64,000 bases of DNA, taken from Curtobacterium sp. L6-1. Lineage in GTDB: Bacteria > Actinomycetota > Actinomycetes > Actinomycetales > Microbacteriaceae. Made by a program: the position numbers and the translations under genes. The notes under the pieces were generated by a model. That model saw only the letters and a list, made by a program, of their open reading frames with translations. It searched no databases and was not told the DNA's origin. Location: NCBI RefSeq assembly GCF_018885305.1, contig NZ_CP076544.1:2232001-2296000 (forward strand), read 5' to 3'. This document shows positions 1-8,580 of the stretch, one piece after another. How positions within the stretch are numbered: the first letter of the stretch is position 1; each line of letters opens with the position of its first letter.

Positions 1-1439
1 TCGAGCGTCCCCTTCTTCATGAGGTCCTGCACGCGGCCCGGGGTCCCGACGATGATGTCGACCCCGCGCTGGAGGGCACCCTCCTGACGGCCGTACGGGA
101 CACCGCCGTAGATCTGCGTGGTGAAGAGCCCCACCGAACGGGCGATCGGCTGCACCGTGCGGTCGATCTGCAGGGCGAGCTCACGCGTCGGCGCGAGGAT
201 GAGCGCACGCGGGGCGCGGCCCATCTTCCGCTTCGTGCCGCCGCCGTGCTCCATGAGCTTCTCGACGAGGGGCGCACCGAACGCGATGGTCTTGCCGGAT
301 CCGGTCCGACCGCGGCCCAGGACGTCCTTGCCGGCGATGACGTCGGGGATCGTCGCCGCCTGGATCGGGAACGGGCTGCTGGCGCCGAGCTCGGCCAGGG
401 CGCGCGAGATGTTGCCGCCGATGCCGAGGTCGCCGAAGGTCACGCCCTCGACGTCCGCGGCGACGATGGACTCGGCCTGGAGCTTGTCGAGCTTGACGTC
501 GTCGGCGGGGACGAAGTGCCCGCGCGGGGCGTCGTCGCGACGCGGGGCGCGGTCGGTGCGGTCGAACGAGCGCGGGGCGCGGTCCTCGCGGTCGAAACGA
601 CGCGGGCGGTCGTCGTTGTCCCGACGCGGGGCGCGGTCGGTGCGGTCGAACGAGCGCGGTGCGCGCTCGTCGCGGTCGAAGCGACGCGGACGGTCGTCGT
701 TGTCCCGACGCGGGGCGCGGTCGGTGCGGTCGAACGAACGCGGCGCACGGTCGTCACGGTTGAACGAGCGCGGGGCGTCGTTGTCACGACGCGGGGCACG
801 GTCGTTGCGGTCGAAGCTGCGGGGAGCGCGGTCGTCACGGTCGAAGCGACGCGGGCGGTCGTCGTTGTCACGACGGGGCGCACGGTCGTTGCGGTCGAAG
901 CTGCGGGGAGCGCGGTCGTCACGGTCGAAGCGACGCGGGCGGTCGTCGTTGTCACGACGGGGCGCGCGGTCGGTGCGGTCGAAGCTGCGGGGAGCGCGGT
1001 CGTCACGGTCGAAGCGACGCGGGCGGTCGTCGTTGTCACGACGGGGCGCGCGGTCGGTGCGGTCGAAGCTGCGGGGAGCGCGGTCGTCACGGTCGAAGCG
1101 AAGCGGGCGGTCGTCGTTGTCACGACGGGGGGCACGGTCGTTCCGGTCGAAGCTGCGCGGGGCGCGGTCGTCACCGCGTGCGGGACGGCCCGCACCGCGG
1201 GGCTCCCATGCCGGACGGCTGCCGCGGCTGTCGCGCGGCTCCCAGTTCGGGCGCTCGCCCGAGGACGGGCGCGAGCGACGCTCGTCGGCGTCCCAGCGCT
1301 GCTTCTGGCGGGGAGCGGTCGGGTCGGCGGCACGGAAGCCGCGGTGCTTGGCGCTGCGAGCGGCAGGGGTGCCGTTCGGGTGGCGCGTGCGGTCGGAACG
1401 GTCGGCGCGGGAGTTCGCGCCCTTGTCGTACGGGGCCAT
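1..1439 (-). CDS. DEAD-box RNA helicase, N-terminal part (cut by window edge)
   Basis: ATP-dependent RNA unwinding enzyme of the DEAD-box (SF2) family; the first 479 residues are visible and the gene runs off the left edge. Residues 1 to about 300 are a charged low-complexity region rich in Arg, Asp and Pro, built largely from a 28-residue repeat. The helicase core follows: an FGDLGI Q-motif region near 334, motif I GRTGSGKT near 375-385, motif Ia APTREL near 415-420, a GG motif, and motif Ib TPGR near 465. The DEAD and SAT motifs would lie beyond the edge. The ATG at 1439 opens MAPYDKGANSRADRSDR. RhlE/CsdA-type helicases usually carry the basic tail at the C terminus, so the long N-terminal repeat is unusual. 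About 120-260 nt of leader lies upstream. Confidence 0.9.
   Translation of the reverse strand, partial: MAPYDKGANSRADRSDRTRHPNGTPAARSAKHRGFRAADPTAPRQKQRWDADERRSRPSSGERPNWEPRDSRGSRPAWEPRGAGRPARGDDRAPRSFDRNDRAPRRDNDDRPLRFDRDDRAPRSFDRTDRAPRRDNDDRPRRFDRDDRAPRSFDRTDRAPRRDNDDRPRRFDRDDRAPRSFDRNDRAPRRDNDDRPRRFDRDDRAPRSFDRNDRAPRRDNDAPRSFNRDDRAPRSFDRTDRAPRRDNDDRPRRFDRDERAPRSFDRTDRAPRRDNDDRPRRFDREDRAPRSFDRTDRAPRRDDAPRGHFVPADDVKLDKLQAESIVAADVEGVTFGDLGIGGNISRALAELGASSPFPIQAATIPDVIAGKDVLGRGRTGSGKTIAFGAPLVEKLMEHGGGTKRKMGRAPRALILAPTRELALQIDRTVQPIARSVGLFTTQIYGGVPYGRQEGALQRGVDIIVGTPGRVQDLMKKGTL
540..1180 (-). repeat. 84-bp in-frame tandem repeat in the helicase gene
   Basis: The period is 84 bp: the marker tcgaagctgc recurs at 811, 895, 979 and 1063. 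Each unit encodes 28 residues of the pattern DDRAPRSFDRTDRAPRR followed by DNDDRPRRFDR. Four units at 790-1130 are almost identical. Further degenerate, partly shortened units extend to both sides. The reading frame is kept throughout, so the array is a length-variable protein tract. Confidence 0.92.
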
Positions 1440-1678
1440 GAGTGCTTTCCGGGGTGCAGACGTACCACGCAGCCCGGCAGCGACATCGGCGGGGGCGGCT
1501 CGTGGAGAGGGGGTTCATCGCGACGTCGATCGACGCGACTCCAGCCCTCGAACTACACAACACCCAAACACGTCCGCGGCTCGCGGCCGCGGTGTCGAAG
1601 GCCGACCGAACGAGTCTACGCGACCGGGCGCGATGAGGCCACCCCGGTCGGGCCGGAGGCGGCGTGACGGGGGTGGGG

Positions 1679-1698
1679 CGGGCCTCCCGGCCGGCCGG
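1679..1698. repeat. GGGCCTCCCGGCCGG intergenic element, copy 1
   Basis: This is one copy of a 15-bp GC-rich word that recurs next to gene ends in this window (also near 12386, 16735, 24997, 32565 and 40341). This copy touches the stop codon of the PPK2 gene. Its function is unknown. It is partly self-complementary and may contribute to transcription termination. Confidence 0.5.
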
Positions 1699-2553
1699 TC
1701 AGGACGCGGCGAGCCGCTGGCGCTGCTCGGCGACGTCGAAGTCCGCCGCCGGCCACGACAGGTGCATGTCCTCGAGGGCGCGGAGCAGCAGCTGCTGGAC
1801 GGCGAGCCGGGCGTACCACTTGCGGTTCGCCGGCACGACGTACCAGGGCGCCTGCTCGGTCGACGTCCGGTCGAACGCCACCTGGTACGCCTCCTGGTAC
1901 TCGTCCCAGCGCAGGCGCTCGTCGATGTCCGCGGGGTTGAACTTCCAGTGCTTGTCCGGGCGGTCGAGTCGGTCGCCGAGGCGTTCGCGCTGCTCGTCCT
2001 TCGAGATGTGCAGCATCACCTTGACGACCGTGGTGCCCTGCTCCACGAGCCGGTCCTCGAAGTCGACGATGGCTCCGTAGCGACGCTCGATCTCGGTGGG
2101 TTCCGCGAGGCCGCGGACCCGCTGGATGAGGACGTCCTCGTAGTGGGACCGGTCGAACACGCCGAGCTGGCCGGCGTCCGGCAGCTGCCGCTCGACGCGC
2201 CAGAGGAAGTCGTGCTCGCGTTCCTCGGCGGTGGGTGCCGTGAAGCCCGCGTAGTGCACGCCGTTCGGGTCGACCGCGCCGACGACGTGCGAGACGATGC
2301 CGCCCTTGCCCGCGGTGTCCATCGCCTGCAGGACGAGGAGCACCCGGCGCTGGTCACCCGCCGTCGCGGCCGCCCAGAGGCGCTCCTGCAGGGCAGCGAG
2401 TCGTGACGCCCCGGAGGCCAGTGCCTCGAGTCCGTCGATCTTGCGGCCGGCGAACCCGGGCGTCCCGTCGGGGTCCACGGTGTCGAGGCGGAAGCCGGGA
2501 CCGACGCGGAGGAGCGGTTCGGGATCGGCGTTCCAGGACTTCTGACGGCTCAC
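1699..2553 (-). CDS. ppk2: PPK2-family polyphosphate:nucleotide phosphotransferase
   Basis: Cytoplasmic kinase of the PPK2 family, which transfers phosphate between polyphosphate and nucleotides. The 284-residue length is typical of one-domain PPK2 enzymes. The Walker A-like loop AMDTAGKGG is at 77-85 and the Walker B-like FDRSHYEDVL at 133-142; lid-region residues follow near 190-200. The GTG at 2553 is chosen because AGGAGG lies 4 nt upstream on this strand; a GTG/ATG extension to 2580 is possible but lies ahead of that ribosome site. Subclass (ADP- or AMP-phosphorylating) cannot be told by eye. The gene is divergent from the esterase gene at 2619. Confidence 0.92.
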   Translation of the reverse strand: MSRQKSWNADPEPLLRVGPGFRLDTVDPDGTPGFAGRKIDGLEALASGASRLAALQERLWAAATAGDQRRVLLVLQAMDTAGKGGIVSHVVGAVDPNGVHYAGFTAPTAEEREHDFLWRVERQLPDAGQLGVFDRSHYEDVLIQRVRGLAEPTEIERRYGAIVDFEDRLVEQGTTVVKVMLHISKDEQRERLGDRLDRPDKHWKFNPADIDERLRWDEYQEAYQVAFDRTSTEQAPWYVVPANRKWYARLAVQQLLLRALEDMHLSWPAADFDVAEQRQRLAAS

Positions 2554-2618
2554 GGGTCCTCCTGCGGGGTCGGGGCCCATCCTGGCACCTCCGCCGGGCC
2601 CATGTACCGTGGCTGGCG

Positions 2619-3722
2619 ATGAAGTCCGGCCGCCGTACCCTGCTCGCGCTCGTCGCCGCGGTCGCGGTCGCCGGGGCAGCGGCGTCGTGCAGTCTCGACG
2701 CGACGGGCGACCGGAACACCACGGTCACCGCCGGCCCCGTCATCTACCCGCTCTCGCTGGAGTACCACGGCATCGACGTGGTGCCCGACGTGCCGTACGG
2801 GCAGGACCCCCTGCAGCAGCTCGACGTGTGCCTGCCCGCGGACAGCCCGCCGGAGAGCACCGCCACGCCGACCGTGACGCCGCCCGCCGCCGGCACGGAC
2901 GACGGAGGGGCGACCGGCTCCGGCAGCGGCGACTCGCAGGACGGCGGCTCGGACGACGCGGCGGGCGGTTCCCCCGGCGACGCGGGCGCGGACGGCGGGT
3001 CGGACCGCGTCGACGTCGGCACCCGGCCGGCGGTGCTCATGATCCACGGCGGCAGCTGGTCACACGGCGACAAGGCCACGGCCGCGTACCGATCCGTGTG
3101 CCAGTACCTCGCCTCCGAGGGCTTCGTGACGTTCAACGTCGACTACCGCCTCGCCCCGACGGACCCGTTCCCCGCCGGCTACGACGACGTCCGTCGCGCC
3201 CTCGACTTCGTGTACCGGCCGACGACCCTGCAGACCTACGACGTCGACCCGGGGCGCATCGGGGTCTTCGGCGGCAGCGCGGGCGGCAACCTGGCGGCGC
3301 TGCTCGCGGTCGAGGACCACGAGTCCGCCGCCTACGCCGCCGGCCACCGCATCCGAGCGGTCGTCGACCTGAGCGGCCCGACCGACCTGACGGCACGGTC
3401 GACCCGGGCGGACGGGGTGTCGGCGTCGTTCCAGCGCAAGCAGTTGCTGTACCTCGGGTGCTCGTCGTACGCGTCCTGCCCCGCGGCCGAGCGCGCATCG
3501 CCGGAGTACCAGGTCACGAAGGCGACGGCGCCGTTCTTCATCGGGCACTCGTCCGACGAGTTCATCCCGCTGTGGGAGTCCCAGCGGTTCGCCTCGACCT
3601 TGCGGTCCCACGGTGTTCCGGTGACGTTCGTCGCGGTCCAGGGATCGGCGCACTCGATCGCCCAACTCGACGAGGCCATGAGCCGACGGGTGACGACGTT
3701 CCTCCGGGCCGGGCTGCGCTGA
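2619..3722 (+). CDS. Lipoprotein alpha/beta-hydrolase (carboxylesterase-like)
   Basis: Predicted surface lipoprotein esterase of 367 residues. A type II signal peptide ends at Cys24 (AAASC). Residues 80-135 are a Gly/Ser/Asp/Thr-rich linker. The hydrolase domain carries the oxyanion HGG at 143-145, nucleophile Ser220 in GGSAGG, Asp313 in SSDEF and His345 in GSAHS, so the catalytic triad is complete. The family resembles the BD-FAE/Abhydrolase_3 hormone-sensitive-lipase group; its substrate cannot be predicted. The ATG at 2619 follows TACCGT (2605-2610) by 8 nt, suggesting a leaderless transcript. The extra upstream open frame lacks a signal peptide and was not used. Confidence 0.88.
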   Translation: MKSGRRTLLALVAAVAVAGAAASCSLDATGDRNTTVTAGPVIYPLSLEYHGIDVVPDVPYGQDPLQQLDVCLPADSPPESTATPTVTPPAAGTDDGGATGSGSGDSQDGGSDDAAGGSPGDAGADGGSDRVDVGTRPAVLMIHGGSWSHGDKATAAYRSVCQYLASEGFVTFNVDYRLAPTDPFPAGYDDVRRALDFVYRPTTLQTYDVDPGRIGVFGGSAGGNLAALLAVEDHESAAYAAGHRIRAVVDLSGPTDLTARSTRADGVSASFQRKQLLYLGCSSYASCPAAERASPEYQVTKATAPFFIGHSSDEFIPLWESQRFASTLRSHGVPVTFVAVQGSAHSIAQLDEAMSRRVTTFLRAGLR

Positions 3723-3826
3723 CGGCCGGACCGCGGCCTCCGCGGCCCGCGGCGGTGCCGTGCCCCGGGTGGGTGGCACCCCAAGCGGGGCTGCCGTCAG
3801 CCCGCGGCGCTCGCCAGACTTCCGGG

Positions 3827-4075
3827 GTGCCTCTCCCCCTCAGCCCAGCCGCTGCTCCGGCAGGTCCCGACCGTCCGTCCACCCCGGTCCGGACCGCCGT
3901 CGAGCTTCTGCTCGGGCTGTCGTTCCTGGTGACGGTGTCCGCGGCCGGGTACGGCGCTGCCGCCGGTCACGGGTCGGTCGTGGCGCAGGTCGCAGCCATC
4001 GTGTTCCTGGTGACGGCCACGTCCGCGCTGGTGTCGTGGTTCCGCCCCGTGGAGACCGGCCGCGCTGACGGCTGA
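3827..4075 (+). CDS. Small two-helix membrane protein, hypothetical
   Basis: I do not recognise this 82-residue protein. A Pro/Ala-rich start is followed by two hydrophobic helices, about residues 24-44 (VELLLGLSFLVTVSAAGYGA) and 50-68 (VVAQVAAIVFLVTATSALV), and a short charged tail WFRPVETGRADG. The GTG at 3827 is the first start in the only frame with membrane-protein character. No clear ribosome site precedes it, so both start and gene are moderately certain. Confidence 0.5.
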   Translation: MPLPLSPAAAPAGPDRPSTPVRTAVELLLGLSFLVTVSAAGYGAAAGHGSVVAQVAAIVFLVTATSALVSWFRPVETGRADG

Positions 4076-4216
4076 CGGCCGACGAAAGGCGACCGACGGC
4101 CGACGGCACTCGCCGGGCCGCCGGGTCGCCGACGGCCCACTGGTCGCAGGGCCGCCGACGACCCGCTTGTCGCCGGTCGCCGACGACCAGCTGGTCGCCG
4201 GCCGTCGGCCCGCCGG
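4076..4216. repeat. Degenerate GTCGCCGACGACC-type repeats between convergent genes
   Basis: This 141-bp spacer is made of short diverged copies of GTCGCCGACGRCC and related words, for example near 4125, 4148, 4175 and 4192. The copies can pair with each other and the spacer lies between two convergent genes, so it may serve as a bidirectional terminator. No coding frame is supported. Confidence 0.45.
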
Positions 4217-7200
4217 TCAGGCCTCGGCTCGTGCGGCCCGCTTCGCGGCCTTCCGCTCGGCCCGACGCTCGCGCGCACCCTCGACGAGGGCGTACAGCGC
4301 CGGCAGGACGATCAGCGTCAGCAGCGTGGACGACACCAGACCGCCGATCACGACGAGGGCGAGCGGCTGCGAGATGAAGCCCGACTTGCCCGTCAGCCCG
4401 ATCGCCATCGGCAGCAGCGCGAAGATCGTCGCGGTCGCCGTCATGAGGATGGGCCGGAGACGACGGGTCGCTCCCTCGAGCAGGGCGTCCCGCACCCGGA
4501 GCCCTCGCCGGCGGTACTGGTTGACGAGGTCGATGAGCACGATGGCGTTCGTCACGACGATGCCGACGAGCATGAGCAGACCGATCAGGGACGCGACGCC
4601 GAGCGGCACACCGGAGATGATCTGCAGCAGCAGTGCACCCGTGAAGGCGAACGGCACCGACACCAGGAGCATCAGCGGCTGGAGCAGGCTCCGGAACGTC
4701 GCGACCATGATCACGTAGACGATCAGGACGGCCACGACGAGCGCGAGACCGAGCTGCGAGAACGCGGACGACTGGCTCGCGGCGACACCACCGATGGACG
4801 CACTCGCGCCGCGCGGCAGGTCGAGCTGGTCGACCGCCGCGGTGACGGACTGCACGGCCGCGCCGAGGTTGGTGGCGTCGGGCGTCACGGTGATCGTCGC
4901 GGTGCGCGCGGCGTTCGTCGTGGTGACCGTGGTCGGGCCCTCCGACCGCTCGACCGTGGCGACGTCGCGCAGCGGGACGGTGCCGGTGCTCGTCGGGACC
5001 TCGAGGTCGCGGAGTGCCGTGACGGTGGTCGGCGGCTCCGGGTCGGCGATGTAGACGTCGAGCGTCGCGTCGTCGATCTCGATGCTGCCGGTGTCCCGCG
5101 GGGAGACGGCCGCGGCGACGAGGCCGCCGACCTGGGTCTCGGTGAGCCCGAGGGACGCGGCCTTCGCCCGGTCGACGCGGACGGCCAGGAACGGCTCCGC
5201 CGCCGACAGGTTGCTCGTCGCACCCGTCGTGTTCTCGACGGACTGCATCGTCTTCAGGACCTTGCGCGAGGCCGCCTCGAGCTGCGACTGGGTCGGCGCG
5301 GTCACGTCGACCTCGATGTCACTGCTGCCGCCGAAGCCTCCGCCGGAGGACGCGATGGTGACCTCGCCGACCCCGTCGATGGCGTTCAGGCGCTTCCGGG
5401 CGTCGGACTGGATCGTCGTCTGGTCCTGCTCGGCATCGGTCGTGACGGCGTACTGCACGGACGCGGTCCCGCCGCCGCCGAAGGCCGCCTGGATGGACTG
5501 GCCACTCGTGCCGATGGTGGTCTGGACGGTCTCGACCCCCGTGATGTCCTGCAGCTCCCGCTCGACCTCGCGGGCGGACTCGGACTGGACGGCCAGGCTC
5601 GACCCGGCCTTCAGGTCCTGCGTGACGGTGAACGTGTTCTGCCCGGAGTCGCCGAGGTAGTTCGTCGTGACGAACGGCACCGATGCGGCTGTCCCACCGA
5701 GGACGACGAGGGCCAGGAGCACGACGACGACGGGCTTGCGGACAGCCCATCGGAGCACCGGCAGGTACACGCGGCGCAGACGGTCGGAGCTGCCGGCGTC
5801 GTGCAGGTCGTCCGCCGAGCCGAGGGCGCCCTCGGACCCGGGACGGATGGTGTCGAGGTCCCCGGTGGCGGGCACGACGGCGTCGGACGGGTCCTCGGCG
5901 GGCGTCGTACCCTTCTTCGCCTTCGCGGGCCGGAGCCACCAGTAGGCGAGCACCGGGACGATCGTGAGCGACACGAGCAGCGAGGCGACGAGCGCCAGGG
6001 TGACGGTGACGGCGAACGGACGGAAGAGCTCCCCGACGAGCTCGGCCACGAAGGCAACCGGCAGGAACACGGCCACCGTCGTGAGCGTCGACGCGGTGAC
6101 GGCCCCGGCGACCTCGCGCACGGCGTCGAGCACCGCCCGGCCGCGGTCGACACCGGGGACCATGTGCCGCTTGATGTTCTCGATGACGACGATCGAGTCG
6201 TCGACCACGCGGCCGATGGCGATGGTCAGGGCGGCCAGCGTGATGATGTTGAGGGTGTACCCAGCGGCCTGCATGCCGATCGCGGCGAGCAGCACCGAGG
6301 TGGGGATCGACACCGCCGTCACCAGGGTGGAGCGCACGGACAGCAGGAAGACCAGGATCACGACGACGGCGAACGCCAGGCCGAGCAGGCCCTCCTCGGC
6401 CAGCGAGTCGATGGACTGCTGGATGTAGGGCGCCTGGTCGAACACGATCGTGAAGCGGGGGTCGCCCGCGATCTTCTTCTCGATGTCGGGCAGGGCGTCG
6501 CGGACCGTCTCGGAGACGTCGACGGTGTTGGCCTCCTGCGTCTTCGTGATCGAGATCGTCAGGGCCTGCTCGCCGTCGACGCGGCTGATCGAGGTGCGCG
6601 GGGACTGCTCGATCGCGACCTTCGCGACGTCGCCGAGCGTGGTGTCGGTCGGGGTGGCGGTGGTCGTCGCCGCGGTGCCGTCGGCCGGGGCTGCACCGGT
6701 CGCGTCCCCCGTGGTGGCACCGGTCGTCTGGCCGGTCGCGGCGCCGGCGGCCGCTCCGGGAGCGCCACCCGTCTGACCGCCCGTGGAGCCGCCGCCGGCC
6801 GCGGCCCCGTCGGAGCCCGATCCGCCGGACGAACCCGATCCGCCGGACGAGCCCGACGACGAGTTGGTGAGGGGCAGTGCGCGGATGTCCTTCAGCGAGG
6901 AGATCCGCTCACCGGTCTGCACGGAGAGCGTGGAACCGTCCTGCGTGATCGTGCCGCCGGGGATGAGCGTGCCGTTGTCGTCGAGGGCGTCCGAGATGGC
7001 CGTCTGGCTGAGCCCGCGCGCCGCGAGCTCGTCCTGGTCGGGCGTGATGACGACGCGGCGGCCCGGGTTGCCGAAGACGTCGGCCTGGCGGACACCGTCG
7101 AGCTTCTCGATGTCGGGGATCGCCGTGGCCTGGAGCCGGTCGACGAGTTCTTCCTGGTTGCCGGACGCCGCGACCGCGACCTGCAGCACGGGCAGGTCGT

Positions 7201-7594
7201 CGAAGGACCCGGTGACGATCTGCGTCTGGACCGAGTCCGGCAGCGAGAGGGCGTTCACGGCCGTCTGGATCTTGTCCTCGGCGCTGGCGAGGTTCGAGCC
7301 GTACTGGAACGAGGCGGAGACGACGCTCTGCCCGGTCGACGACGTCGCACTGGTCGACTCGAGGTCGGGGACGACCTGGATCGCCTGCTCGATCTTCGTC
7401 GAGACGTCGTTGGACACGACCTCCGGCGTGGCTCCGGGGTAGGCGCTGACGATGGCGACCTGGGGGAACTCGACGCTCGGGATGAGTTCCTGCTTCAGGC
7501 TCGACAGGGCGACACCACCGAAGACGGCCACCACGATCGTCACGAGCGCGATGAGGGCGCGGTTCCGGAGACTGAAGACGGAGAGGAAGTGCAC
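4217..7594 (-). CDS. RND-superfamily (AcrB/HAE1-like) efflux transporter
   Basis: Proton-driven exporter of 1125 residues with the duplicated RND layout: TM1, a large extracellular loop, TM2-6, TM7, a second loop and TM8-12. The TM4 proton-relay pair is present in IGRVVDDSIVVIEN. An odd feature is the low-complexity Gly/Ser/Thr/Ala insert in the first loop, about residues 245-321 (nt 6630-6860). Another is a charged cytoplasmic linker near 5790-5920 containing KAKKGTTPAEDPSD. No adaptor or regulator gene is adjacent, so it probably acts without a dedicated partner, as expected for an organism with no classical outer membrane. The GTG at 7594 (VHFLSVFSLRNRAL) is chosen because it immediately precedes the first membrane helix. 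Substrate unknown. Confidence 0.9.
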   Translation of the reverse strand: MHFLSVFSLRNRALIALVTIVVAVFGGVALSSLKQELIPSVEFPQVAIVSAYPGATPEVVSNDVSTKIEQAIQVVPDLESTSATSSTGQSVVSASFQYGSNLASAEDKIQTAVNALSLPDSVQTQIVTGSFDDLPVLQVAVAASGNQEELVDRLQATAIPDIEKLDGVRQADVFGNPGRRVVITPDQDELAARGLSQTAISDALDDNGTLIPGGTITQDGSTLSVQTGERISSLKDIRALPLTNSSSGSSGGSGSSGGSGSDGAAAGGGSTGGQTGGAPGAAAGAATGQTTGATTGDATGAAPADGTAATTTATPTDTTLGDVAKVAIEQSPRTSISRVDGEQALTISITKTQEANTVDVSETVRDALPDIEKKIAGDPRFTIVFDQAPYIQQSIDSLAEEGLLGLAFAVVVILVFLLSVRSTLVTAVSIPTSVLLAAIGMQAAGYTLNIITLAALTIAIGRVVDDSIVVIENIKRHMVPGVDRGRAVLDAVREVAGAVTASTLTTVAVFLPVAFVAELVGELFRPFAVTVTLALVASLLVSLTIVPVLAYWWLRPAKAKKGTTPAEDPSDAVVPATGDLDTIRPGSEGALGSADDLHDAGSSDRLRRVYLPVLRWAVRKPVVVVLLALVVLGGTAASVPFVTTNYLGDSGQNTFTVTQDLKAGSSLAVQSESAREVERELQDITGVETVQTTIGTSGQSIQAAFGGGGTASVQYAVTTDAEQDQTTIQSDARKRLNAIDGVGEVTIASSGGGFGGSSDIEVDVTAPTQSQLEAASRKVLKTMQSVENTTGATSNLSAAEPFLAVRVDRAKAASLGLTETQVGGLVAAAVSPRDTGSIEIDDATLDVYIADPEPPTTVTALRDLEVPTSTGTVPLRDVATVERSEGPTTVTTTNAARTATITVTPDATNLGAAVQSVTAAVDQLDLPRGASASIGGVAASQSSAFSQLGLALVVAVLIVYVIMVATFRSLLQPLMLLVSVPFAFTGALLLQIISGVPLGVASLIGLLMLVGIVVTNAIVLIDLVNQYRRRGLRVRDALLEGATRRLRPILMTATATIFALLPMAIGLTGKSGFISQPLALVVIGGLVSSTLLTLIVLPALYALVEGARERRAERKAAKRAARAEA

Positions 7595-7738
7595 GGCTCG
7601 ATCCTCGCAGTCAGCGGGTGCCGACGAGTACCGGGATTGCACCCTGTGGGCGGACGTGCAGTTTCGACCCCCTGTGGAGGACGGTTCCCCCGACGGCGCT
7701 CCCCCCGGGGGACACGGCGGCCGTGTCCGCCGCCGGGG

Positions 7739-8494
7739 TCAGGAGGCGCCGATCGCCCCGAACGCGAGGTACACGGCCAGCACGCCCGCCGTCCCGACGA
7801 CCCCCGTGCCGAGGGCGAGCACCCGCCCGACCGGCGTCCGGGCGACGACGACCCCGGCGACCAGGACGGCGATCCCCACCACGATCTCGACGACCCAGGG
7901 CACCGTCCCCGTGGTGTCGGCGACCTGCAGCAGCGCGCGCACGCCCTCGCCGACGAGGACCGCCGCGGTCACCCCGGCCGCCGCACCCCGCCAGCGTCCG
8001 TCGACGGACCGGACGGCGACCGCCACGGCACCCGCCAGGAGCCCGGCGGGCAGGGCCATCACGACCCAGAAGTTCGTCCACGACAGGCTGTCGACGTAGC
8101 CGCGCAGGTTCGTGGCCGCCCAGTAGCCGATGTGCATGAGCTCGAGCAGGACGACGCCGAGCACCATCGCGGCCGCGGTCCGCAGGCGGGGGCGCCCCGG
8201 ACGGGTCCCACCGACCCGGAGGCGTCCGACCCCGGCGGCGAGCACGAGCGGCACGGCGACGACGAACCACGGCCCGGCAGCGTTCGACAGCGACGCGATG
8301 GCGGGCACCGCCTGCCCGAAGCTCGTCGCGACGCCGACCAGGACCGCGCCGGTGAGCGCCGTCGTGATGCGCACCAGCGGCGGCATCGCGGTCGTCGGTC
8401 GGACCGGACCGGCCGGGTGGCTCCGGCCGGTCGAGCGAGCCGGGTCGACGGGCGACGCGGCGCGGGACACGGTGGAGGGCGGAGTGCTGTGCAT
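7739..8494 (-). CDS. Multi-spanning membrane protein, DUF6518-like
   Basis: A 251-residue integral membrane protein with about seven to eight hydrophobic helices after a Pro/Ser/Arg-rich cytoplasmic start (residues 1-40). The central segment HIGYWAATNLRGYVDSLSW and the even spacing of helices resemble the DUF6518 family, which has no established function. The family assignment is tentative. The ATG at 8494 begins MHSTPPSTVSRAASP. The gene lies between the RND transporter and the MocR regulator, both also on this strand, with spacing too large for a clear operon. Confidence 0.7.
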   Translation of the reverse strand: MHSTPPSTVSRAASPVDPARSTGRSHPAGPVRPTTAMPPLVRITTALTGAVLVGVATSFGQAVPAIASLSNAAGPWFVVAVPLVLAAGVGRLRVGGTRPGRPRLRTAAAMVLGVVLLELMHIGYWAATNLRGYVDSLSWTNFWVVMALPAGLLAGAVAVAVRSVDGRWRGAAAGVTAAVLVGEGVRALLQVADTTGTVPWVVEIVVGIAVLVAGVVVARTPVGRVLALGTGVVGTAGVLAVYLAFGAIGAS

Positions 8495-8580
8495 GCTCCG
8501 ATGGTGCCGTCCGGTGCGCGGCCCGCGCATCCCCCGGCGGGCCCACCGCCCTCCCCCTCGAGGATGACGCAGCCCGGCGT

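Noticed and set aside
118..2406. Long plus-strand open frame over the helicase and PPK2 genes
   Set aside because: It is the antisense shadow of strongly coding minus-strand sequence; Arg/Ser-rich repeats mirror the 84-bp array and no domain is recognisable.
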